DNA of 64,000 nucleotides, taken from Hyphomonas sp. L-53-1-40 (GTDB lineage Bacteria; Pseudomonadota; Alphaproteobacteria; Caulobacterales; Hyphomonadaceae). Under the pieces are notes generated by a model that saw only the letters and a list, made by a program, of their open reading frames with translations, had not been told where the DNA came from and made no database searches. How positions within the stretch are numbered: the stretch's first letter is position 1; the number at the start of each line of letters is the position of its first letter. Position numbers and translations under genes: made by a program. The DNA lies in assembly GCF_000682775.1 (NCBI RefSeq), contig NZ_AWFI01000001.1, forward strand, positions 682,001 through 746,000, given 5' to 3'. Shown here in pieces: positions 29,719 to 41,886 of the stretch.

Positions 29719-30153
29719 ATGACCATCGACCAAATTCTGAAAGACAAGGGATTTGCTATCATTTCGGTGAAGGCCGGCGAAACATTGGCGGCCGCAGCCC
29801 GCACGCTGGACGGAAAGCGAATCGGCGCGGTGGTCGCGTTGGACGATGATGGCACGATCATCGGTGTATTGTCTGAGCGGGATATTGTGCGCCATGTGGC
29901 GCGTCAGGGCACCATGGCGCTGGAATTGAACGTCGGCGATGCGATGACACGCGACGTGATCAAGGTCGAATCGACCACCAAGATAGATGACGCGTTGCAG
30001 CTTATGACCGACAGGAGGATTCGTCATTTGCCCGTCATGACAGACGGACGCCTCGTCGGTGTGATCTCGATCGGGGATCTGGTGAAGTGGAAGATCGCTG
30101 AAACGGAAGCTGAAGCAGAAGCGATGAAATCGTACCTGTCCGCTCAGTATTAG
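29719..30153 (+). CDS. Protein with two CBS domains
   Basis: Cytoplasmic protein of 144 aa consisting of two CBS motifs, residues about 8-65 and 75-130. Each ends with the typical strand-helix (GVLSERDIVRHVA and GVISIGDLVKWKI). CBS pairs bind adenosine nucleotides and sense energy state. No other domain is attached, so it would act on a partner. It lies 81 nt downstream of the rhomboid gene on the same strand and may share its transcript. Confidence 0.88.
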   Translation: MTIDQILKDKGFAIISVKAGETLAAAARTLDGKRIGAVVALDDDGTIIGVLSERDIVRHVARQGTMALELNVGDAMTRDVIKVESTTKIDDALQLMTDRRIRHLPVMTDGRLVGVISIGDLVKWKIAETEAEAEAMKSYLSAQY

Positions 30154-30517
30154 GGGGCAGCCCCCGTATTCATTGGGCTTTTGGGATTGGCCGGCAGGAA
30201 GCCGCGACAAGCTTCCGTCTTTTTCCTGCAGTTTTGTGATGAATTCCTGCATTGGGGGGGTTGCCGCATCCGGGGGGCGGGGGTACATCGCCACCTCCGC
30301 TGACGAGGCCTTCGGGTTTCAGACGCGGGGCCCGGTAACGGCGCACCTGATTGGTTCGGAAGTTTTCTAATCTTCCCCAGACAGAGCTCGATATCGGTTC
30401 CCTGAAAATCGCTCGGATCTGCGAGCCGGACATGTTCGGCCAACGGGATCTTTTGCGCTGTAAACATAGCAGGTTGGATGGTTAAACATTCTACTGCACA
30501 CAGCGCAGAAAAGGGTG

Positions 30518-30546
30518 TTGACGGGAAGAACGGCGGGCCATATAAG
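30518..30546 (+). promoter_or_regulatory. rrn promoter P1
   Basis: -35 TTGACG at 30518-30523 and -10 TATAAG at 30541-30546 with a 17-bp spacer; a G-rich spacer and a downstream GCCGCC are shared with P2 and P3. Confidence 0.8.
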
Positions 30547-30769
30547 CCGCCACTCGCTGACGAGTTCTTCGGATCTCTGAGGCGGCCCGGCACCGGGCTC
30601 TCTGAATGGCTTGGAAGTTTCTATTCTTCCCCAGTCAGAGCGTCGATGTCGGTTCCTCGAAACGCTCGAATTTGCGGGCCGGATGATTTCGGCAGGCTGG
30701 TTCATTTGCGCCAAAATTGAAGCGGAAACGGTGCCTGGCACCTAACTGCAGAAGAGGCGGAAAAGAGTG

Positions 30770-30798
30770 TTGACGGGAAGAAGGGTGGTCCATATAAG
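30770..30798 (+). promoter_or_regulatory. rrn promoter P2
   Basis: -35 TTGACG at 30770-30775 and -10 TATAAG at 30793-30798, 17-bp spacer. It is flanked by a perfect 10-bp inverted repeat, GAAGAGGCGG (30751-30760) and CCGCCTCTTC (30799-30808). Confidence 0.8.
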
Positions 30799-31028
30799 CC
30801 GCCTCTTCCGCAGACGACGCCCTCGGGCGTCTGAAGCGGGCCCGCTGAAAAGCTCACCTGATTGGTGAAAAAGTTCTTGAACTTTTCGTCGAACAGGGGC
30901 TATATATGCGGTTCCTCGAAACGCTCGAATTTGCGAGCCGGATCTTTTCGGCAAGTGGTTCTTTTGCGCTAAAATTGATGCGGAAACGGTGGTCAAACAC
31001 TCAACTGCATAAGGCGCGAAAAAGAGTG

Positions 31029-31057
31029 TTGACGGGCTAAGCGGCGGCCCATATAAG
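31029..31057 (+). promoter_or_regulatory. rrn promoter P3 (closest to 16S)
   Basis: -35 TTGACG at 31029-31034 and -10 TATAAG at 31052-31057, 17-bp spacer, about 300 bp before mature 16S rRNA. The leader that follows contains CTGTTTGACATCG near 31119, in the position where alphaproteobacterial rrn leaders carry an antitermination-like element. Confidence 0.82.
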
Positions 31058-31362
31058 CCGCCTCTTCCGGACGGGCCCACGGGCTTCTGATGGAGACCTT
31101 CGGAGCTTCGGTTCCAGCTGTTTGACATCGTAAGAGATTAGGAAGAGAAACGCAGGCGGCGTGATGGCTTGCGGACACGGGCTTCGGCCACGGTCCAAAC
31201 GATCACGACGGATGCGTTTCTTAAGAGAAAATTCTTTTTCCATCGGTTGGGTTTCGGCCCGACCTTTGTGACTAAGGGTTTCTCGTCAAAGAACGCAATA
31301 CTTGATGCTTAACAGCTAAAGTAGCCGTCCATATTCCAATGGATGGTATCGTCAGATCAACT

Positions 31363-32825
<1,463 letters not shown>

Positions 32826-33044
32826 GCTTCTGGATTGCTTTGCTCACGCGAGGCTCTAGAGCTCTATAGACAGTCCACTTTGATGGACAAAAAACTATGC
32901 GGCTATCGCGCCGTCTCCGTTTCTCTTCCTTCGTTCGTTGTTCAGGCTTGCTTTCAGTGAGTCTGGATACTAAGCGAGCCCCGCGGGCGCTTTATCGCCT
33001 GTCTTCGACTTTGACCGCGATGGGCCTGGCCCTGACTTGGTCAC

Positions 33045-33121
<77 letters not shown>

Positions 33122-33177
33122 TCGAAGCCTGCGGCAACGCAGGGCAGGGCACGCGACCTGGCGGGATGCCAGACTAC

Positions 33178-33256
<79 letters not shown>

Positions 33257-33519
33257 ACTTGGTAGGTGTACGAACGAAAGAAGTTTAGTCCGTTTCTGGG
33301 ACCTCAGGGTTCCAGGATGTTTGTTATCGTAAGGGAAAGATTGATCCGGCTGGCCGCCACCCCTCGTGGGTCTGCGTCACCAGCCTCAGCCGAATAACCG
33401 GCCGCGCAGCAATGTGCGGTATTGGTAAAGGGTCAGTCTGCAAGAAACCAACATGTCTGATCGAGATCCAGTGTGTGGAGCGCAAATGCGTTTTCCACTG
33501 CACATGGATTTCAAATAAC

Positions 33520-36291
<2,772 letters not shown>

Positions 36292-36380
36292 TGAAATTCA
36301 TGTGTAGTTGAAAGCGTATTTGCTTCTACACAGTCTCGATAAAGAACATGTTGGTATAATATCCCTGACTGGTTTCCGCC

Positions 36381-36498
36381 GACCCGGTGGTTATGGCAGG
36401 GGGTCCCCACCCGATCCCATCTCGAACTCGGTCGTTAAGCCCCCTTGCGCCAATGGTACTACGTCTTAAGGCGTGGGAGAGTAGGTCGCTGCCGGGTC
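36381..36498 (+). rRNA. rrf: 5S ribosomal RNA
   Basis: 118-nt 5S rRNA. The terminal helix pairs GACCCGG with CCGGGTC; the conserved CCCGATCCCATCTCGAACTC segment (36410 onward) and GAGAGTAGGTC near the end are clear. Confidence 0.93.
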
Positions 36499-36659
36499 CG
36501 CAGAGCCCAGTCAGACAAACTTGCAGACATATCTTTCCATTACGACTATTTTGGTCGCTTTTGCGGCCTGCCGCCCGGATCTTCCAGGCGGATTGGTCCG
36601 GCCCTCGCGGCCGGATTTGCATTTAAGGGGTTACCCTCCTAAATGTAACTACAAGCTGA

Positions 36660-36736
<77 letters not shown>

Positions 36737-36741
36737 AACTG

Positions 36742-36777
36742 GCCCTCGATGTCCTCACGGATATCGGGGGCTTTTTC
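36742..36777 (+). terminator. Terminator of the rrn operon
   Basis: The stem GCCCTCGAT / ATCGGGGGC (one G-T) followed by TTTTTCTG lies 6 nt after the initiator tRNA. Confidence 0.9.
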
Positions 36778-36828
36778 TGTTGGGCGATTGAAAATTGCGT
36801 CGCCTGAATGAGACCCGCGCGGGGAGAG

Positions 36829-37263
36829 CTAGGCTTTGCTCGTAGGGATCACGGCGACCGTGAAACGGGAGATACAAACTAGGCGGTCAGTCTCATCAGT
36901 GATGCGGATGGACCATATCTGAGTAGTCCGGCCGAGTGCTTCCGGCGTGGCGGTGCCGAACACATACCCTTCCTTTACGGGCCTCACATGATTGGCATTG
37001 ATCTCGAGGCCGACACCGATTTGCTCTTTGGAATCCAGAGTCAGGTTGGCGGCGATGGATCCAATGGTTTCGGCCAAGGCCACAGATGCACCCCCATGCA
37101 GGCGACCATGTGGCTGGAGCGTGCGTGCGTCGACGGGCATGCGGGCCGTCAGCGAATTGTCGGTTATGGCCGTGACGGTTATGCCCAGATGGTCAACCAT
37201 CGTCCCTGACTGGTTTGAACTCAGGGTTTCAAGATCGGGTATACCATTTTTCCAGATCGACAT
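36829..37263 (-). CDS. PaaI-type thioesterase (hotdog fold)
   Basis: Predicted acyl-CoA thioesterase of 144 aa. The hotdog signature LQPHGRLHGGASVALAETIG is near residues 49-68, including the HGG and the catalytic acidic Glu of ALAE. Length is typical. The ATG at 37263 has GGAG about 6 nt upstream and was preferred over an upstream start without one. These enzymes hydrolyse small aryl- or acyl-CoA esters; no specific pathway is indicated by the neighbours. It is on the strand opposite to the rrn operon. Confidence 0.86.
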   Translation of the reverse strand: MSIWKNGIPDLETLSSNQSGTMVDHLGITVTAITDNSLTARMPVDARTLQPHGRLHGGASVALAETIGSIAANLTLDSKEQIGVGLEINANHVRPVKEGYVFGTATPEALGRTTQIWSIRITDETDRLVCISRFTVAVIPTSKA

Positions 37264-37341
37264 GTCGTCTCCATATGTTGGCGCGAAGTCGACCACAGCA
37301 TGGGAAAGGCGTTGCCCACAAGTCCTCACGCAGGGACAAAG

Positions 37342-39729
37342 CTAGACACGTTTGGCGAGACGAATCTTGCGGCCAGCCGACAGGTGATTGGCGGCTGCCA
37401 CGATGGCATCGGCATCAATCATGAAGTGACGGTAGAGGTCATTGATTGTACCGGTTTGCCCGAAATGTTCGACACCGAGCGGAGCGGTTCTATGGCCCAT
37501 GACCGAGCCGATCCAGGCAAGTGTTGCCGGGTGGCCGTCAGTAACGGTAATCAGCGTCGCATCCCGCGAAACTGCGCCCATCAAGCGTTCGATCTGGCTG
37601 ACGGCGTTGTCCTGCCCGCGCGCTCTTGCGCGGCGCGCAGCTGTCCAACCGGAGTTCAGGCGGTCTGCGGATGTGATGGCCAGCACGCCAATATCCCGGC
37701 GATCATTTCCGATGCGGCCGGCTGCTTCGATCACTTCGGGGGCCACACAGCCCTGATAGGCGATCACGACTTCGCAATTCGGCCCAGGCTTGCGAAGCCA
37801 GTAACCGCCATCGACCACGCCGCGCCTGAAATCCGCATCATCGCGCGCTTTCAGGCCGAGTTGGTCAATGGAGCGTGTGGTCAGACGCAGATAGACGGAG
37901 CCACCAGTTTCATCACGTAGCCAAGTGCGTTCATCCGGATCACCCTCACCGCTGCGTTGGAGATAGTCGAAGGACCAATCCATGATGATAGAGAGCTCAT
38001 CGAGGAAGGCTGGTTCAAAAGAAACAAGCCCGTCCTGGCTCATGCCGATCAGTTGCGCACCGATAGATTGGTGGGCGCCGCCTTCCGGGGCCAACGTCAC
38101 TCCGGAGGGCGTGCCAACTATGATGAACCGGGAGTCCTGATAGCAGGCATAATTCAGCGCATCGAGGCCGCGCGCCACAAACGGATCATAGACCGTGCCA
38201 ATGGGAATGATGCGTTCGCCAAACAGGCTGTGTGACAAGCCAGCCGCGCCGAGCATCAGGAAGAGGTTCATCTCGGCGATGCCAAGCTCGATATGCTGGC
38301 CCTCGGGAGAGAATTGCCATTTTTGCGTTGAGGGAATGCGCTGTTCCCGGAACGTGTCGCCCTTGGCTTCGCGTGCGAACAGGCTGCGCCGATTGACCCA
38401 TGGCCCGAGATTGGTTGACGCGGTCACATCCGGGGACGTGGTCAGGATACGGTCTGCCAGTTCGCTGTCGGTCTTGGCGATCGTGTCCAGGATCTTCCCG
38501 AAGCCGGCCTGTGTCGATTGATTGCGATCGTCAAGGAAGACCGGGCCGGAGCTTTTCACGATAGGGGCGTCGAACCGCCTGCGGCCTTTCGCGAAGAAGG
38601 CGGCGTCATTCATCAGCGCCGTCAGGTCATCAGGATTGTCGATCCCGGCGAGCACGCTCCATTCCTCGCCCTGCGGCACGCCCATGCGCTTCTGGAAATC
38701 CGCCATCTGGGACGGGTTCATGAGTCCGGCATGATTGTCCTTATGTCCGGCCAGCGGAGTGCCCCAGCCTTTGATTGTGTAGGCAAGAAAGACGGTTGGC
38801 TGCTCATCTGCAACGCTGTCGAACGCCTCGGTCAGCGTCTGCACGCATTGACCGCCGAGATTGTTCATTAGAGCAGATAGTTCTGCGTCGGTGCGCTTTT
38901 CGAGCAATGTCGTGACATCGCCCTGATCGCCGATGTCGTCCATCAGGCGTTTGCGCCATGCTGCACCGCCTTGATAGGTGAGCGCCGAATAATCAGCATT
39001 CGGACAGCTCTGAATCCATTCCTTCAGCGCCTCGCCGCCGGGTTCCTTGAATGCCGCGCGTTGCAGTACGCCATGGCGGAGCACGATGGTGCGCCATCCA
39101 AACGCCTTGAAGATGGCGTCGATTTTTTCCCAAAGTCCCTCGTGAACGACACCATCTAGGCTCTGGCGGTTATAGTCGATGACCCACCAGGTATTGCGCA
39201 AATCATGCTTCCAGCCTTCCTGTAGACACTCATAGACGTTGCCCTCATCCAACTCGGCATCACCCACGAGCGCGATCATCCGGCCATTGGGGCGATCATT
39301 CGCCCATGACTTTGCTTCGAGGTAATCCTGCATCAGTGAAGCGAAGGCCGTGATCGCGACGCCAAGGCCCACCGAGCCTGTGGAGAAGTCCACATCATCG
39401 ACATCCTTGGTCCGGCTTGGATAGGACTGTGCACCGCCATAGCCGCGAAAATTCTCGAGCTTTTCGCGCGTCTGGTTCCCCATCATGTATTGCATGGCAT
39501 GGAAGACCGGCGAGGCATGCGGCTTCACCGCAACCCGGTCTTCCGGACGCAGTGTATGGAAATAGAGGGCCGCCATGATCGACACCATCGAGGCGCAAGA
39601 GGCCTGGTGGCCGCCGACTTTCACGTCGCCTTCCTCTTTTTCGCGGAGATGGTTGGCATTGTGCACGATCCAGGAGGACAGCCACAGCAGGCGTTGCTCC
39701 ATGGATTTCAGCGCCTCGAAGTCGGTCAT
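37342..39729 (-). CDS. Homodimeric 2-oxoacid dehydrogenase E1 / transketolase-like (AceE/MdeB type)
   Basis: Thiamine diphosphate enzyme of 795 aa, similar in plan to AceE but about 90 aa shorter. The N-terminal ThDP region has GGHQASCASMVSI near 41 and the pyrophosphate motif GDAELDEGNVYE near 155. The central pyrimidine-binding region has GIAEMNLFLMLGAAG near 485, and a transketolase C-terminal domain follows. No E2 or E3 gene is adjacent, so it is an orphan subunit. Possible substrates are 2-oxobutyrate, pyruvate or 2-oxoglutarate. ATG 39729 has AGGG 9 nt upstream. Confidence 0.78.
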   Translation of the reverse strand: MTDFEALKSMEQRLLWLSSWIVHNANHLREKEEGDVKVGGHQASCASMVSIMAALYFHTLRPEDRVAVKPHASPVFHAMQYMMGNQTREKLENFRGYGGAQSYPSRTKDVDDVDFSTGSVGLGVAITAFASLMQDYLEAKSWANDRPNGRMIALVGDAELDEGNVYECLQEGWKHDLRNTWWVIDYNRQSLDGVVHEGLWEKIDAIFKAFGWRTIVLRHGVLQRAAFKEPGGEALKEWIQSCPNADYSALTYQGGAAWRKRLMDDIGDQGDVTTLLEKRTDAELSALMNNLGGQCVQTLTEAFDSVADEQPTVFLAYTIKGWGTPLAGHKDNHAGLMNPSQMADFQKRMGVPQGEEWSVLAGIDNPDDLTALMNDAAFFAKGRRRFDAPIVKSSGPVFLDDRNQSTQAGFGKILDTIAKTDSELADRILTTSPDVTASTNLGPWVNRRSLFAREAKGDTFREQRIPSTQKWQFSPEGQHIELGIAEMNLFLMLGAAGLSHSLFGERIIPIGTVYDPFVARGLDALNYACYQDSRFIIVGTPSGVTLAPEGGAHQSIGAQLIGMSQDGLVSFEPAFLDELSIIMDWSFDYLQRSGEGDPDERTWLRDETGGSVYLRLTTRSIDQLGLKARDDADFRRGVVDGGYWLRKPGPNCEVVIAYQGCVAPEVIEAAGRIGNDRRDIGVLAITSADRLNSGWTAARRARARGQDNAVSQIERLMGAVSRDATLITVTDGHPATLAWIGSVMGHRTAPLGVEHFGQTGTINDLYRHFMIDADAIVAAANHLSAGRKIRLAKRV

Positions 39730-39890
39730 TGCGAAAAGCCCTGTTCTGGCAGTCTGCGCGGGGCAGACTGCAATTTGAATACAGGTTCGTAGCATCAGCC
39801 GAGCGGCAGATCATCCCTCTCGATGATAATGACAGGGCATGTCAGTGCGTCTGGCCGCGGAATGTTGAAAGAAAACTGCTTCGATCGTGA

Positions 39891-40190
39891 TCAGGCGAAG
39901 AGATCACCTGTTTCCACGTCGCGCGCTGGAGCCATATCGTCACCGCGATAGAAACAGGGGTGTTTGATGCGGCTGAAATTCCTGTGCCGCTCATAATGGA
40001 CCCAGCCGCCATTGGGCATGCGCTGGCTGAGGATCGGCGCATCGCAGACGGGGCAGGCGGAATGGCAGGATTTTTCTGGCCCGCCGCTGTCGCTTCGCTC
40101 GATCGGCATCCAGGAGGACGCGACCTCCACCATCTGTCCGGAGGGCAGACGGCGCATATGTGCCCGGCGGCGAATCCATTTGATCGACAT
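39891..40190 (-). CDS. Small zinc-ribbon-like hypothetical protein
   Basis: Hypothetical protein of 99 aa. It has a basic N-terminus (KWIRRRAHMRR) and a CHSACPVC cluster near residue 42 with HPC near 77, which could together bind zinc. A GGAG ribosome-binding site sits 6 nt upstream of the ATG, which supports it as a real gene. There is no signal peptide. Function is unknown; nucleic acid or protein binding is a guess based on the cysteines. Confidence 0.55.
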   Translation of the reverse strand: MSIKWIRRRAHMRRLPSGQMVEVASSWMPIERSDSGGPEKSCHSACPVCDAPILSQRMPNGGWVHYERHRNFSRIKHPCFYRGDDMAPARDVETGDLFA

Positions 40191-40354
40191 CTCAAGCTCC
40201 CTGCTTCGGCCGATCCCAGAAGGCGCGTGATTCGGTTAAGCGAAAGTGGGCAGACAGCCGTCCCCGCTGTCGCTGTCACAGAACTTTATCACTGCCGACA
40301 TTAAACCGTACAGAAATCCGCATATCGCTGCGACAGCTGCAAAGGGGCAATGCT

Positions 40355-40705
40355 GTGACCAGTGATTTTGAATTGGTTTACTCCTTGGAAATCAAGGTAT
40401 TGGATCTCGAGAAGAAGGTTTTGGAGCTCGAAGAATCAATCGCAGGCCTCACGCAGCAGCTGCATTCGGTTGAAAACGAAGCCACCCTCAATGTTCCTGA
40501 CGAAATCACCGAGAAAATTCGGGAAGGCGAGAACCCGGTACGGGTTGTCCGCCAGTACCGCCTGATGACCCAAAAGGATCTGAGTGATGTGTGCGGCATT
40601 CGCCCGAACCATATTTCGGCCATAGAGCGCGGCATGTCCTATGGCCTCAAAACAGCCAAGCGATTGGCTGATGCGCTTGACGTTCCTGTAGATTTACTGA
40701 CTTGA
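40355..40705 (+). CDS. Coiled-coil / XRE-type helix-turn-helix protein
   Basis: DNA-binding protein of 116 aa. Residues about 8-40 form a heptad-rich coiled coil (LEIKVLDLEKKVLELEE), and residues about 62-116 form an XRE/Cro helix-turn-helix (RLMTQKDLSDVCGIRPNHISAIERG). GTG start with AAAGGGG 8 nt upstream. The next gene, a PD40 lipoprotein, starts 6 nt after its stop, so the two form an operon. Coiled-coil plus HTH suggests oligomeric binding; a target near this locus is plausible but not shown. Confidence 0.75.
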   Translation: MTSDFELVYSLEIKVLDLEKKVLELEESIAGLTQQLHSVENEATLNVPDEITEKIREGENPVRVVRQYRLMTQKDLSDVCGIRPNHISAIERGMSYGLKTAKRLADALDVPVDLLT

Positions 40706-40711
40706 GATCCC

Positions 40712-41572
40712 ATGAAACTGATGACCTCCCTCGCAGCTTCGGCTGCTGCTTTCGTTCTGGCTGGATGCTCCTATGGTGCCGACGGCGCGCCACGGCCCGT
40801 TTTTCCGGACGCTGAGCCAGCCACACAATTCACCCGCGCCTACTCCATGACCGAAAGTCCGGATGGACAGGTTCGCGTCTTTGCCAAGGAGAATGGCGAC
40901 GAGACCTGGCTGTACGAGGTGCGCCGCGACGGCAAGGCCTGGGGCGAACCTGTACGCCTTGAATTTCCGTCAAAAAGTATTCTGGTCGGTCCCAGCTTCA
41001 ACCCCGTGGACGGCACGCTCCTGTTCGCGTCAGATGCCGAAATGCCTCAATGGCCTGGCCGGAAAGATTTGAACATCTGGCAAGTGGAACTGGTGGATGG
41101 CGAATGGGGGCAGCCTGAACCCCTGTCGGGCGACGTGAATACGGGCGCGAATGAAACCATGGCGGTTGTCTCGGCAGACGGTCTGATGGTGTACACTTCG
41201 AACAAGAGCGGCAGCTATAATCTGGCCGACGCCCGCCGGGATGATGAGGGCAACTGGATCAAGCAGCGTGACCTGGAAGAGGTCAATGATTTCCGCACGA
41301 ATGATCATCTGGCGCTTACGGCAGATGGACGGACGCTGTTCTTCTACTCGCATCGTGCCCCCAAGATCGGCATTGTCGACATCTGGATTTCCAGCCGACA
41401 GGAAGATGGCACTTGGGACGCGCCGAGAAATCCCGGAGAGCCTCTGAATTCTGCAGGTATAGACTATGGGCCCGGCCTTTCTGCGGATGGGAAAACGCTG
41501 TTTTTCTCGCGGGAAGGCGATCTGTTCCAGATTCCCGTATCGGTCGTCCTTGCCGGTGATCCTGACGCCTGA
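40712..41572 (+). CDS. PD40/TolB-like beta-propeller lipoprotein
   Basis: Envelope lipoprotein of 286 aa with a signal peptide and lipobox (FVLAGC, Cys about 19). The rest contains WD40-like PD40 repeats: GTLLFASDAEM near 110, GLMVYTSNKSGSYNLA near 158, GRTLFFYSHRAPKIGIVDIW near 207 and GKTLFFSREGDL near 258. A six-bladed propeller is likely. Ligand unknown. It follows the XRE gene by 6 nt and precedes the ElpS-like lipoprotein by 314 nt on the same strand, so it may belong to the same functional unit. Confidence 0.72.
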   Translation: MKLMTSLAASAAAFVLAGCSYGADGAPRPVFPDAEPATQFTRAYSMTESPDGQVRVFAKENGDETWLYEVRRDGKAWGEPVRLEFPSKSILVGPSFNPVDGTLLFASDAEMPQWPGRKDLNIWQVELVDGEWGQPEPLSGDVNTGANETMAVVSADGLMVYTSNKSGSYNLADARRDDEGNWIKQRDLEEVNDFRTNDHLALTADGRTLFFYSHRAPKIGIVDIWISSRQEDGTWDAPRNPGEPLNSAGIDYGPGLSADGKTLFFSREGDLFQIPVSVVLAGDPDA

Positions 41573-41886
41573 TCCCTTAATGTTCCGGGCGATGCAGCGT
41601 TAACACGGCCGCGTCGGTCTCCTTCTCAGGAGTGCCGCGATCACAGTTGATTATCGAGCTTTTTCGCGTGCCTGACGTTTCTGGCGGCGCGCTCACAGGC
41701 CATGGACTGCGGGTTCATGAAAGTAATGCAGCCGTCATAAAATCTTTGCGGAACTGTGCGGAAACCGTCGCGGGTCACTGCGATAAGCCGCTTCGGATGC
41801 AGGTGGCCATGGAATCACTATTGGCCCGATCCAACGAATTATTGCTGAGACCGGCATCCTTAATTGGGGCCACAAAGGGGTAAAGA
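41573..41886 (+). promoter_or_regulatory. Upstream region of the ElpS-like gene
   Basis: A 314-bp gap without a supportable gene. It probably contains the promoter of the large lipoprotein. CCGTCAT at 41732-41738, preceded at the expected 11-nt spacing by AAGTAAT, is a weak match to paired PHO-box half-sites; this is not strong enough to call. Confidence 0.3.

Larger units (their letters stand above)
30154..31362 (+). repeat. rrn upstream region with ~255-bp promoter repeats
   Basis: The 1.2-kb gap ahead of the 16S gene contains no supportable gene. It consists mainly of tandem, diverged repeat units of about 255 bp. Each unit has a block around GGTTCCTCGAAACGCTCG, then a TTTGCGC..AAAATTG..GCGGAAACGG block, an ACTGCA element, and a promoter TTGACG-N17-TATAAG followed by GCCGCC. 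Full promoters lie at 30518, 30770 and 31029; a decayed copy (TTGCCG-N17-TACATC) lies at 30261, one period upstream. Confidence 0.8.

Noticed and set aside
30150..31243. Short open frames in the rrn upstream region
   Set aside because: They overlap the promoter repeats, differ between repeat units and have no conserved product.
41721..41738. PHO box before the ElpS-like gene
   Set aside because: CCGTCAT is close to a half-site but its partner AAGTAAT matches at only four of seven positions; mentioned only as a weak hint.
41632..41883. 83-codon open frame upstream of the ElpS-like gene
   Set aside because: No ribosome-binding site, no recognisable domain, occupies the expected promoter region.
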